A stretch of 64,000 bases of DNA from Brasilonema sennae CENA114 (lineage in GTDB: Bacteria > Cyanobacteriota > Cyanobacteriia > Cyanobacteriales > Nostocaceae). Positions within the stretch are counted from its first letter, which is position 1; each line of letters begins with the position of its first letter. Under the pieces are notes generated by a model. That model was given only the letters and a program-made list of their open reading frames with translations, was not told the DNA's origin and did not search any database. This document shows positions 5,945 through 14,504 of this stretch, piece after piece. Both the position numbers and the translations under genes were made by a program. Location of the stretch: NCBI RefSeq assembly GCF_006968745.1, contig NZ_CP030118.1, positions 6,840,284 through 6,904,283 on the forward strand. Direction: 5' to 3'.

Positions 5945-8443
5945 CTAATCCCGCCTGACACCATTGACAACTGGCTTAACTTCAGAAGGATCAGAAAATG
6001 GATCAGTACCACCACTCCAATTGAAGTCGCTAATCCTGAAACTTATACCACCTAATTCTTGCACTGGATTGTAACGCAAGGTAATTCCATAAGTGCGGCG
6101 ACTATATTCCACGATGTAGTCGGTGCTGGTACGTTGCCCACTGTCGAGGTTGATTGTTGTTTGAAAGCCAACCCGGAATGGTCCGTAAATTTGCTGTACA
6201 ATTTCGCCACTAAATACTCTGTTATCAACAGCACGGTCAAACTTGAAAGGCGACAAGCCACTATTTAGACCTTGGGAGTAACTAACTCTAAACGCGGTAT
6301 AATCAAATAAGGGTCGAGAGAAATGACCAAACTGCCCTTCTAGACCAACCGTACCAGTAAAGGTGTTTTGAGTATCACCACTGCTGTAATAACTAGTAGT
6401 GCCTGTCAGCCCAGCAAAAGTTTGAACAAAGGGAACGACTGGGTTTGGTGTATATCGTAATCCCTCAGTAGGTGTCGGTGGTAATCCTTTTCCCCGCCAG
6501 AGTAAAAAGTTTTTATTGAGAGCTGCACTCGCTTGCAGACGACTCAGTGAAATGCGATCATTATCTCGGTTAGGTTTGAGCAAGTCTTGACGGGCTGCAT
6601 CAGCATCAATATATTGAGCACTACCTTGATAGCTCAAAGTGACACCGCTGTTACCTAAAGGAATCACAGGAGAAGTAAGAATACCGCCAATACTACTCTG
6701 GACAGTTTGAAAGCCGAGGCTACCATTGTAAAAGCGATCGCGGTAACTATATTCAAATGTTGCCTTGTAGGGATTTTGATCACCTAAGAACTGGCGCAAC
6801 TGCAAATTCGCCCGCAAATTGTTTTGTATATCCCCTAAGTCAAGACTCGTCAACAATGCAGAACCCGTTACATCCGTTCGTGGACCCAAAGTAGACCTCA
6901 ATCTTGACTTTAAGCCAAACAGCGATACAAAATTACCAACGTTACCAGTGACTGCTTTTTGAGCGAAGAATTCAGGTGCAATGCTAAAGCTCGTCCCTTC
7001 TGTATTGATGAGTTGGAAGCTACGCTCAACAAATAAGCCCCCTCGTTGATCTCCATCAAAGCCAATAGATGCGATCGCAGGGGTAACATCTCGCTTGTTA
7101 CGGTCAATCACCTGCTCATTTTTGGGAATGGGTAAAGACGTTCGTTGATCCAAAACTAAACGTTGTCCCTGTGTCTTAATTCGGTCTCGTAAAGGCGTCT
7201 CGCGCGTCAGAGTCACTTTGTCTGCCCTGATGACTAACTCTGGAGGTGAAAAAGGATCGTTCGTCAGGCGGACATCCCTTGCTTGCCAACCTCGGGGATT
7301 AAAATCAACTCGTCCAGCTTCAAAACGTACTCGTCTGACTTGACCGCCTTGTTTTGGCGCAGCTAGGTTACTCGCACCGCTTCCACCACCTACGTTAATG
7401 TTGAGTCCACCAGGACTGCTTGCTTGCAAAGGTTGATTTTCTGTAATGCGATCGCTCAGAGGACGCGCTGGTGTTCCTCCCGCTGTGATGTCCGTGGGTA
7501 GGAAAGATAAATCTTGCCCTGCTGTTGGTAAGAAAATATCACCTCTGCCGTTTGTCAGTTCTCCATTATCTTGGACAAGGTTATAAGTAAAGCGCTCACC
7601 ACGTAAAACTTGACCGCCCCGTGTTAAAGCAACATTTCCTTCTCCGACTGCAATCAAATTGTTCAAACTGACTTGCAGGCGATCGGCATCTACAACAGCT
7701 CCATCAAACCGTACTACCACATTACCTTCAGCCGTGACAATCCGCCGCTGCTCGTCATACTCTTGTCTATCAGAAGTCACTTCCACAATTCTTCCTCCAC
7801 TTGTCGGCGTATTGGATGGTGGAGTTGTGCCAGATGGTTGACTTTTTTGCTCAGTTGTGACCCTTGGTTCTGTTGGTGCTGACTGAGTTTGGGAATTTGG
7901 GATGGGAGTAGATGGATCAGTTGTTTGGTTGCGAGTCTTGAATTCGATGTGTACTGGTTGCTCATTCGGGGATTTTTCGGTTGAGGCCTCACCCTGAGTT
8001 GGTGTTTGGGCTGTCTTGATTACCTGTCGCGACACCTTTTGAGATAAGTTTTTCAGTTTAGTGAGTGTTTGAGCAACTGGTTCTCCAGCAAAAAATGTTT
8101 TAGTTGGTGGATTTGTAGTGTCACCATTGGATGGATGAGTGGTTTCGGGCTGCTGTAGCGGATAGCCAACTGAAACCTCACCCAGTGAAGCTGCACTTTT
8201 AGAAGCAGTGATGGGAGAAAGTTCCGGCGGTAAACTTTCCGGATCACTTGGTGCTGCTAAAGCTTTCGCACTATAAATTAATGGCTTTTGCCCAGCAGTT
8301 TGCAGTGGAGTCGTTTCTTGTTGTCTTACTGATTTCTGTTTTTTTAGTGCTTGTGTGTCAGTCGTTACGACTGATATAGGATTTGCAGATTGTGAAGATT
8401 CAAAAATAGGAGACGGTTCGGGCGGCGGAACTGGATGAGGCAT
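5945..8443 (-). CDS. DUF3769 protein, LptD/OstA-like outer-membrane protein
   Basis: 832 residues. Residues 1-215 are Pro/Thr/Ser-rich and low in complexity. An OstA-like segment follows at about 218-300 (GGRIVEVTSDRQEYDEQRRIVTAEG start; GEGNVALTRGG repeat). The C-terminal two-thirds has alternating polar/aromatic strands suited to a beta-barrel. This is the cyanobacterial DUF3769 family, thought to be the counterpart of LptD, which inserts LPS in the outer leaflet. No N-terminal signal peptide is visible from ATG 8443, and a stop lies one codon upstream, which is odd for an exported protein; a later start or an unusual export route is possible. Confidence 0.85.
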   Translation of the reverse strand: MPHPVPPPEPSPIFESSQSANPISVVTTDTQALKKQKSVRQQETTPLQTAGQKPLIYSAKALAAPSDPESLPPELSPITASKSAASLGEVSVGYPLQQPETTHPSNGDTTNPPTKTFFAGEPVAQTLTKLKNLSQKVSRQVIKTAQTPTQGEASTEKSPNEQPVHIEFKTRNQTTDPSTPIPNSQTQSAPTEPRVTTEQKSQPSGTTPPSNTPTSGGRIVEVTSDRQEYDEQRRIVTAEGNVVVRFDGAVVDADRLQVSLNNLIAVGEGNVALTRGGQVLRGERFTYNLVQDNGELTNGRGDIFLPTAGQDLSFLPTDITAGGTPARPLSDRITENQPLQASSPGGLNINVGGGSGASNLAAPKQGGQVRRVRFEAGRVDFNPRGWQARDVRLTNDPFSPPELVIRADKVTLTRETPLRDRIKTQGQRLVLDQRTSLPIPKNEQVIDRNKRDVTPAIASIGFDGDQRGGLFVERSFQLINTEGTSFSIAPEFFAQKAVTGNVGNFVSLFGLKSRLRSTLGPRTDVTGSALLTSLDLGDIQNNLRANLQLRQFLGDQNPYKATFEYSYRDRFYNGSLGFQTVQSSIGGILTSPVIPLGNSGVTLSYQGSAQYIDADAARQDLLKPNRDNDRISLSRLQASAALNKNFLLWRGKGLPPTPTEGLRYTPNPVVPFVQTFAGLTGTTSYYSSGDTQNTFTGTVGLEGQFGHFSRPLFDYTAFRVSYSQGLNSGLSPFKFDRAVDNRVFSGEIVQQIYGPFRVGFQTTINLDSGQRTSTDYIVEYSRRTYGITLRYNPVQELGGISFRISDFNWSGGTDPFSDPSEVKPVVNGVRRD

Positions 8444-8529
8444 AATCTAGCACCGAATCAAGCTAACAAACAGCCAATAAATAGCTGGAAGGACATTACA
8501 CATTGTGCCTTCCAGCTGTTGCCTTTGAT

Positions 8530-8650
8530 CTAGATTAAGATTTAGGCAAGCCGCCCCGGAGGAGGACACTATGAAGTCTGAGCGTAAGCTCACAGGAGGT
8601 ATTCCTATGCAGGCGACGGGCGTTAGGGTTTCCCAATTTGAGCTAAGTGT
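8530..8650. repeat. GC-rich dispersed repeat between DUF3769 and psbI
   Basis: The stretch carries words typical of the modular repeats found elsewhere in the window (GGAGGAGGACACT, GCAGGCGACGGGCGTTAGGG, TTTCCC). No reading frame is convincing. It fills the gap downstream of psbI and upstream of the DUF3769 gene. Confidence 0.4.
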
Positions 8651-8707
8651 CCTTTGGCGTAAAATGTAGTCCGCCTTCCGGTAGTCGAATGAAGATTTGT
8701 CGCGCTT

Positions 8708-8824
8708 TTACTCGCCATCCTGACGACCAGGGTTACGAGCAGGGTCGTTCGACAAAAATCCAAAGACGAACAGAGAGACAAAGAAGCCAACAACTATATA
8801 AACAACGATTTTTAAAGTCAGCAT
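8708..8824 (-). CDS. psbI: Photosystem II reaction centre protein I
   Basis: A 38-residue protein starting MLTLKIVVYIVVGFFVSLF and ending NDPARNPGRQDGE, with one membrane-spanning helix. It matches PsbI, a small PSII core subunit beside CP43 and D1 that stabilises the dimer and early assembly. The start is fixed by AAGGAGA (complement of 8833-8839), 8 bases before ATG 8824. It stands alone as a single gene between dxs and the DUF3769 gene, all on the minus strand. Confidence 0.96.
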   Translation of the reverse strand: MLTLKIVVYIVVGFFVSLFVFGFLSNDPARNPGRQDGE

Positions 8825-8839
8825 TAGAGATATCTCCTT

Positions 8840-9280
8840 CGGATATGAGAAGCTTCCAGTGTCTGCGATGCAGAAAAGATAGCTTCTTTATCTTACCCAA
8901 ATATTGTTCTCTTTTTGGATAACACTGATCGTAGATGTCCAAACAGTTGCTTTTTACCGAGTAGGTAAGAAGTCTTTTACTTTGTTTGCAAAGAAACTTA
9001 ACAAATAATTTAACCGCGCAACTAGTGTCCTAGTTTAGGGTTATCTGACGTTTTTGTCTCCTTAATTTTAAGCGGTGAGATCGTTAATGTCTCTAGTTAG
9101 GGTTAGACGTTTACTTGAGACAGATGTTTCCTAGCAACAGACGAAATATATTATTAGTTTTTAGCGTTAGGCGTGCAAGCGCCTCCGGCAATCCCTATGA
9201 GCGCACTTGGGGCAAGGGTTTTAACCAAACAAAGGTTTAGCTATAAAATGCGCGTTTCTTTTGCCTGACCTATTTACCTC
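8840..9280. other. Long intergenic region upstream of psbI
   Basis: About 440 bases with no convincing reading frame. It should hold the psbI promoter, but I see no clear -35/-10 pair. Around 9170-9220 is a short GC-rich stretch (GCGTGCAAGCGCCTCCGGC) of the dispersed palindromic type. Confidence 0.4.
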
Positions 9281-9339
9281 CACAAAAAATTAAGGTGTAC
9301 ATTGCCCACTTTCTGGATAATTCCTGAGCAATGTACACC
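9281..9339 (-). terminator. Rho-independent terminator of dxs
   Basis: GGTGTACATTGC at 9294-9305 pairs exactly with GCAATGTACACC at 9328-9339. On the minus strand the stem is followed by TTAATTTTTTG. It lies just beyond the dxs stop codon. Confidence 0.7.
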
Positions 9340-9361
9340 CTACATTAGATTTGCCAACAGT

Positions 9362-11269
9362 TTAGCCGACAGCAGAAAGTTCTCGCTTGAAGAAAGCTTG
9401 TAATACTGTTTGGGCTATTTGAGGACTCGTCAAACTGATTTGTGCTTTAGATTGATTTGGTTCAGCATGTTCCACTAAAGCATCTGGCACACCAATGCGT
9501 TTAACAGGAACAACGATGTCCGCATCTAACAGCGCTTCTGCGATTGCTGAACCGAAGCCGCCCATCACACAACCTTCTTCCAAGGTGACTACGCGCCCAA
9601 TTTTTTGAGCTAATGGGAAAATTAATTCGGTATCTAGAGGCTTAGCAAAACGGGCATTAATCACAGTGGCTTCGATACCATGTTCTGAGAGAATTTCCGC
9701 AGCTTGCAGTGTCGTATTCACCATTGTGCCGTAACCTAGCATCAACACATCATCACCGTTACGGAGAATTTCTGCTTTGCCGATTTCTAGGGCTTCCCAA
9801 CCTTCTTCCATCAGGGGAACGCCGTAACCGTTACCGCGAGGGAAGCGCATGGCGATTGGTCCTGTGGTATGTTCAACACCAGTGACTATCATTCGTTGCA
9901 GTTCTGCTTCATCTTTGGGTGCCATGAGTACCATGTTAGGAATGCAACGCAGGTAAGCAATGTCGTACATGCCTTGGTGAGTCGGACCATCAGCACCGAC
10001 GATTCCCGCCCTGTCTAGACAGAAGAATACTGGCAAGTTTTGGATACAGACGTCGTGGATGATTTGGTCGAAGGCGCGTTGCAAGAAAGTGGAGTAGATG
10101 GCGACAACAGGACGTATTCCGTCAGTTGCTAATCCCGCAGCAAGGGTGACGGCGTGTTGTTCGGCAATACCCACATCAATATATTGATCGGGTAGTTTGG
10201 CTTGCAGTTTGTCCAACCCTGTCCCTGTTGCCATTGCGGCAGTAATACCAATGATTTTGGGGTTTTGTTCAGCGAGTTTAACTAGGGTATGGGCAAAGAC
10301 TTTGGAGTAAGCAGGGGGCTTGGGTTTATTAGAAGGAACGGCTTTTCCAGTGGTCAGGTTGAAGGGGTTTTGGGCATGGTAGCCAACTTTATCTAGTTCG
10401 GCAATTTCATAGCCTTTGCCCTTGACTGTTGCGACGTGTACCAAAACTGGTCCTGGGATTTGATGTGCTTGTTGGAAAGTCGCAATCAATTCCTCTAAAT
10501 TATGCCCGTCTACAGGTCCCATGTAGGTAAAGCCGAGTTCTTCAAACACTGCGCCGACTTTGGGAACAGCCAAGCGCTTCATCCCTTCTTTGATCCGTGC
10601 TAGTTCCGGAGAAAGGGATTCACCCACGAAAGGAATTTGCTTGAACTGTTCCTCAAAGTTATCTGTGAGAAACTGCATCGGCGGACTGAGGCGCATTTTG
10701 TTTAAGTAGCGGGGTATTGCGCCGACGTTGGGAGATATAGACATCTCGTTGTCGTTGAGGACAACCAGCAGATTGGTTTTGGGCATGTGTCCAGCATGGT
10801 TGATGGCTTCTAATGCCATACCGCCAGTCAGTGCACCATCACCTATGACAGCAGCAACTTTAAATTTTTCGCCATTGATATCCCGCGCTAAAGCCATACC
10901 CAAAGCCGCAGAAATACTAGTAGAAGCGTGTCCTGCGCCAAAGTGGTCAAACTTACTTTCACCGCGCTTAAGGTAACCAGCGATTCCATCTTTTTGCCGT
11001 AAAGTATGGAAGTGATCGTAACGCCCTGTAATCAGTTTGTGAGGATATGCTTGGTGTCCTACATCCCAAATGACTTTATCGCGATCTAAGTCTAGCGTTT
11101 GGTAAAGCCCCAACGTCAACTCTACAACACCCAATCCTGGTCCCAGGTGTCCCCCAGTCGCTGCTACAGTTTGGAGATGTTTGTCTCGAATCTGATGGGC
11201 AATTTGTTGCAGTTGTCTAACTGATAAACCGTGCAACTGGTTAGGATGGGTAATTTCACTCAAATGCAT
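9362..11269 (-). CDS. dxs: 1-deoxy-D-xylulose-5-phosphate synthase
   Basis: 635 residues, the normal length. It condenses pyruvate and glyceraldehyde 3-phosphate to DXP, the first step of the MEP isoprenoid pathway, which feeds carotenoids, phytol and quinones. Visible marks are GGHLGPGLGVVELTL near residue 40, the thiamine diphosphate motif GDGALTGGMALEAINHAG at 143-160, VDGHN, and DRAGIVGADGPTHQG in the pyrimidine domain. Start ATG 11269 follows a GAGAGGAAAA purine run. It is monocistronic with its own terminator downstream. Nothing about it is unusual. Confidence 0.97.
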   Translation of the reverse strand: MHLSEITHPNQLHGLSVRQLQQIAHQIRDKHLQTVAATGGHLGPGLGVVELTLGLYQTLDLDRDKVIWDVGHQAYPHKLITGRYDHFHTLRQKDGIAGYLKRGESKFDHFGAGHASTSISAALGMALARDINGEKFKVAAVIGDGALTGGMALEAINHAGHMPKTNLLVVLNDNEMSISPNVGAIPRYLNKMRLSPPMQFLTDNFEEQFKQIPFVGESLSPELARIKEGMKRLAVPKVGAVFEELGFTYMGPVDGHNLEELIATFQQAHQIPGPVLVHVATVKGKGYEIAELDKVGYHAQNPFNLTTGKAVPSNKPKPPAYSKVFAHTLVKLAEQNPKIIGITAAMATGTGLDKLQAKLPDQYIDVGIAEQHAVTLAAGLATDGIRPVVAIYSTFLQRAFDQIIHDVCIQNLPVFFCLDRAGIVGADGPTHQGMYDIAYLRCIPNMVLMAPKDEAELQRMIVTGVEHTTGPIAMRFPRGNGYGVPLMEEGWEALEIGKAEILRNGDDVLMLGYGTMVNTTLQAAEILSEHGIEATVINARFAKPLDTELIFPLAQKIGRVVTLEEGCVMGGFGSAIAEALLDADIVVPVKRIGVPDALVEHAEPNQSKAQISLTSPQIAQTVLQAFFKRELSAVG

Positions 11270-11470
11270 ATTGTAGTGTTTTCCTCTCTAACTTTTTCGT
11301 ATTTTTGATTTTCCCACGCTCAGGTAAAGCAGTATCTCATACAGTCTCGCATTTATTTACCAAGACTGAAGTTGAGGTACAGCAATAGTTAGAACGGAAA
11401 TCAACACCTTTGCATTTACAAAGTTTTACGTAAAATCTTAAGAGTACTTAAAACAATGTATATGCTTGCT

Positions 11471-12180
11471 TCAGCGAGAAGATTCTGGGCTATTATTACC
11501 ACCTGGGACTTCTGGTGTTTCGGCTTGTGGCTGTTGTCTTTGCAAATATTTACTCAAAATATAAGCCATATCCCCACGAGTCATGGGTTGAGAGGGTGAA
11601 AGATTGCCTTGTGTATCTGTATTGATAAATCCTTCAGTTGCTGCTGTGGCGATACGCCTCTGGCGTCTGCCCTTTGGGCAATCGCCTTTTTTGCCCAAGC
11701 AGGAATAGAACCGGCATCTGGATATTGGGAAAGTATTTCATTTACAGTTTGGTCTGGAAACTGAAAGACTCCATATGCCTGAGCAAAAATCGCCAAAGCT
11801 TCAGCCCTAGTTATTCTTTGATTTGGAAAAAAAAGATTGCCGCGATAGCCTTTCATAATATCAGTTTTTAAGACTATCTGAATGTCATTAAATGCTGGAT
11901 TGGAAGAAGCGACATCTGTCACTTTTACATTCTCTTTGGTAACAGCTTGTCGTTTCTCCAGATGAAAAGCTTTCACCATAATAGAGGCTAATTCTGCCCG
12001 ACTTAACAAACGTTCTGGATAGAACTGTCCATCCGGGTAGTTCGTCATCACTTTGGCAGCAACTACCTGTGCACTTGGGTTGGATGTTTTTTCAGTGCTG
12101 GGTTTTTCTTGGGCAAAAACTATGTTAGGAACTAATTGCAGTAGTCCGACCAATGAAAGAGTACTTATAAGCTGACGCAT
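11471..12180 (-). pseudogene. SLH-domain exported protein, frameshifted by a 29-base repeat insertion
   Basis: The first frame (12180 down to about 11663) gives a signal peptide (cut likely after NIVFA) and two SLH domains: TNYPDGQFYPERLLSRAELA, then MKGYRGNLFFPNQRITRAE. The third SLH begins AWAKKAIA, then runs into repeat-coded residues and a foreign tail. The lost end (TAATEGFINTDTQGNLSPSQ and beyond) is intact in another frame from about 11634 to 11471. Removing 29 bases restores one continuous three-SLH protein of roughly 225 residues. SLH domains anchor exported proteins to the cell wall. The gene is probably inactivated, or yields a two-domain product of 199 residues ending at 11581. 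Confidence 0.8.
11648..11686. repeat. Short double-hairpin repeat that interrupts the SLH gene
   Basis: A 39-base unit with ends GGCGAT and ATCGCC encloses two small hairpins, ACGCCTCTGGCGT and GCCCTTTGGGC. Comparing the flanking reading frames indicates that 29 bases were added, which shifts the frame. Hairpins of the same type (GCCCTACGGGC, TGCCTACGGCA) occur at 33.3, 42.3 and 58.5 kb. Confidence 0.75.
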
Positions 12181-12186
12181 GATAAC

Positions 12187-12210
12187 AATTCAAAATTCAA
12201 AATTTAAAAT
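12187..12210. repeat. TTCAAAA-type short tandem repeat
   Basis: AATTCAAAATTCAAAATTT is a short run of the heptad-like A/T repeat common in filamentous cyanobacteria. Another short run lies at 41-56. No function is assigned. Confidence 0.5.
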
Positions 12211-12384
12211 GAAATATATTTTGAGTTGGTGATTTCTACCCCTAATTTACGATAACAACCACTTTGGACTGCAACTGTGAATGCAAGAATTACCAACTTT
12301 GGTTTAGCTGTTTGCACCTAAACACAGCACATTTATTGACGACATTTTGTTTAGTAATGTTGCGTGCGGAGAAATTTCCTAAAA

Positions 12385-13302
12385 TCAAAACAGCCACAAC
12401 CAAATTGGCAGAGTCAGTAGCAACATCATAGAACCCATAGCCAATGCAGTCACAGCAAGGTCGCGGTCGAGATCAAAAGTTTCGGCAATCACCAGCGTAG
12501 CAAAAGCTGGCGGCATAGCCATTTGCAGAACAATCGCCCGTGCAATTGTCCCAGTTAAACCAAAAAATGGTAGTATACTACCTAAAATCAGGGGGACGAG
12601 TAGCATTTTGATTGCGATGCTGATGCTTGCCCTTGGTAAACTGTGCCACGAAGTCAGTTTGCTTAATCGCATCCCAATCAAGATTAGAGATAGAGCTACC
12701 ATACTCCAAGCAACTAAGTCTAGCCAAAATTCAACGGGTGCAGGGATTTTGACTTCCCGAAACAGCAAGCCAAACCCAAAACTCCATAGAGCGGGATTGA
12801 TAGCAATTGCTTTAAGAACCTGCAAATGACTATGAATACCACCACCAAAACGAGCTGCCAAGGCAACACCGAGTCCATAAGCTCCCAATGTTGTCCCCAG
12901 CAAATCATAAAACAACGCCCAAGCAAAGTATTGTGTGCCAACAAGTGACAAGGTAACAGGATACCCAAGATATCCTGTGTTACCCACCATCGCCGCTAAG
13001 ATAAAACTCCCTTGAGTCGATTTTCGGGGAGCGGTATTTGTGAGATAAGCCTGTCCTTTAATTGCTGCAAGAGCGAAAAGTGCTCCTAGTAAAATGGCAC
13101 AGTAGGCTATCGCTGGTGCAATCCAAATTTGTCCTGATAAGTCAGCTTTGCGTAGAAAAACGATAATACCTATCGGCACTCCTATCCAAAAAAGGAACTG
13201 TCCCAAACGCTTTGGAACTGTCGTAGACAGCCTGCGTCCTAAAATGTATCCTACTAGGACTAGGAACACTAATTTGAGATAGAGTTCTAGGAGGTTTGTC
13301 AA
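12385..13302 (-). CDS. AEC-family (auxin efflux carrier type) permease
   Basis: 305 residues, strongly hydrophobic throughout, with about ten predicted membrane helices in two halves. Recognisable segments are VGYILGRRL near the N-terminus, ILAAMVGNTGYLGYPVTLSLVG (the helix-breaking NTGYLGYP region) and LQMAMPPAFATLVIAETFDLD, all typical of bacterial AEC transporters. These proteins export or exchange organic acids in the inner membrane; the substrate cannot be assigned. It diverges from the VanY-type gene. Its stop lies about 200 bases from the SLH gene start on the same strand. Confidence 0.88.
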   Translation of the reverse strand: MTNLLELYLKLVFLVLVGYILGRRLSTTVPKRLGQFLFWIGVPIGIIVFLRKADLSGQIWIAPAIAYCAILLGALFALAAIKGQAYLTNTAPRKSTQGSFILAAMVGNTGYLGYPVTLSLVGTQYFAWALFYDLLGTTLGAYGLGVALAARFGGGIHSHLQVLKAIAINPALWSFGFGLLFREVKIPAPVEFWLDLVAWSMVALSLILIGMRLSKLTSWHSLPRASISIAIKMLLVPLILGSILPFFGLTGTIARAIVLQMAMPPAFATLVIAETFDLDRDLAVTALAMGSMMLLLTLPIWLWLF

Positions 13303-13402
13303 AATTAAACCTATAGATGTAGATGCAACATTTTACCTATTGCGTTCCCTTTTCTCCAGTTTACAATTTGTTATGATATTGAGCAAACGCAGGAGTTGAG
13401 CT

Positions 13403-14248
13403 TTGGATAATGCTGGGTTTTCCGAGAAACCGCAAAACAAACCATCTAGTTCCGGCCCAGATATTCCGGAAGCTTTGCGTGATACTCCTGATGCAGCACC
13501 CAAAAAGGTCAGCATTCGCCCGTTGTATTTGATCATTGGTGGAGTGGTAGGAGTTCTGTTGATAGCCGTTGCGAGCGGTTTTTTATTTTTCGTTGTCACA
13601 CCAAAAAAGACGAAAGATTCTCAACCTTCCCCTGCGAGTTCAACTCCCGCAACTCCGTCAAAATCGGGTAATTCCGCCACCTCAAAAGATAATACAGTTT
13701 TAGGTCATTTTCCTTACTCAGAAGCGCCTGAGTCTGAACTACAACCGATCTCTAGTGATAGACGTCTGAGAATGCGAAAAGCAGCCGCGCAAAAGTTTAT
13801 AGAAATGGCAGCAGCCGCACGGAATGCAGGTGTGGCATTAGTACCTGTTTCTGCTTTTCGCTCTATAAAAGAGCAAGAACAGTTGTTTTTTACCGTTGGT
13901 GCCCAGCGGAATCAGACGCCAGCGCAACGGGCTGCTGTCAGCGCCCCCCCTGGTCATAGCGAACATCACACAGGTTATGCTTTAGATGTTGGGGATGGCA
14001 CAGTACCAGCAACAAATCTCACTACCAACTTTGAAAAAACTAAGGCTTATCAATGGCTACAAGCGAATGCAGCACGTTTCAGCTTTGAAATATCCTTTCC
14101 TAACAACAATGCTCAAGGTGTGAGTTATGAACCTTGGCACTGGCGTTTTGTGGGCGATCGCGACAGCTTGGAAACTTTCTACAAAGCCAGAAATTTGAAA
14201 CCTGCTCAGATCTCACAACAGGAAGAGTCGGGGAGTGGGGGGAGATGA
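13403..14248 (+). CDS. D-alanyl-D-alanine carboxypeptidase, VanY/LAS family
   Basis: 281 residues. TTG 13403 is taken as the start because AGGAG at 13391-13395 lies 7 bases before it. A Pro/Ser-rich cytoplasmic head is followed by one membrane helix (about 40-66) and a low-complexity linker, then the zinc peptidase domain from about 110. SEHHTGYALDVGDG contains the SxHxxGxAxD zinc motif (Ser186, His188, Asp195), and EPWHWR carries the ExWH motif (Glu243, His246). It should trim the terminal D-Ala of peptidoglycan stem peptides outside the inner membrane. The last ten codons are a simple G-rich stretch. Confidence 0.9.
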   Translation: MDNAGFSEKPQNKPSSSGPDIPEALRDTPDAAPKKVSIRPLYLIIGGVVGVLLIAVASGFLFFVVTPKKTKDSQPSPASSTPATPSKSGNSATSKDNTVLGHFPYSEAPESELQPISSDRRLRMRKAAAQKFIEMAAAARNAGVALVPVSAFRSIKEQEQLFFTVGAQRNQTPAQRAAVSAPPGHSEHHTGYALDVGDGTVPATNLTTNFEKTKAYQWLQANAARFSFEISFPNNNAQGVSYEPWHWRFVGDRDSLETFYKARNLKPAQISQQEESGSGGR

Positions 14249-14414
14249 GGGAGTAAACAGATGAGGCATTTGTTCGCTCGATTGACTTTTCTGCCTACAA
14301 AATAAATTTTGACAACGCGCCCATCATCGCCTCATCCTGACGGGCGTAGCTGCACTCTTCCCGATGCTCCCAAGGAAAACCGCGCAGGGGTGCTTGCGAT
14401 TAGGTGAACAACAA

Positions 14415-14445
14415 GATTCCCGACTTCTTTAAAAAGTCGGGAATC
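14415..14445. terminator. Perfect hairpin between convergent genes
   Basis: GATTCCCGACTT at 14415-14426 pairs exactly with AAGTCGGGAATC at 14434-14445. It lies between the VanY-type gene and the convergent DUF2079 gene. It could end transcription in both directions, although the T-run is short; it may also be one of the common dispersed hairpins of these genomes. Confidence 0.45.
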
Positions 14446-14504
14446 TGGGATGTGCGATTTTCACAAATCAAATAGGATTGCTAGAAGAAAATTTCTGAAT
14501 ATTG

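Noticed and set aside
8647..8942. Longer open frames on both strands over the psbI locus
   Set aside because: They are in other frames; the 38-residue psbI frame with its strong ribosome site explains the region.
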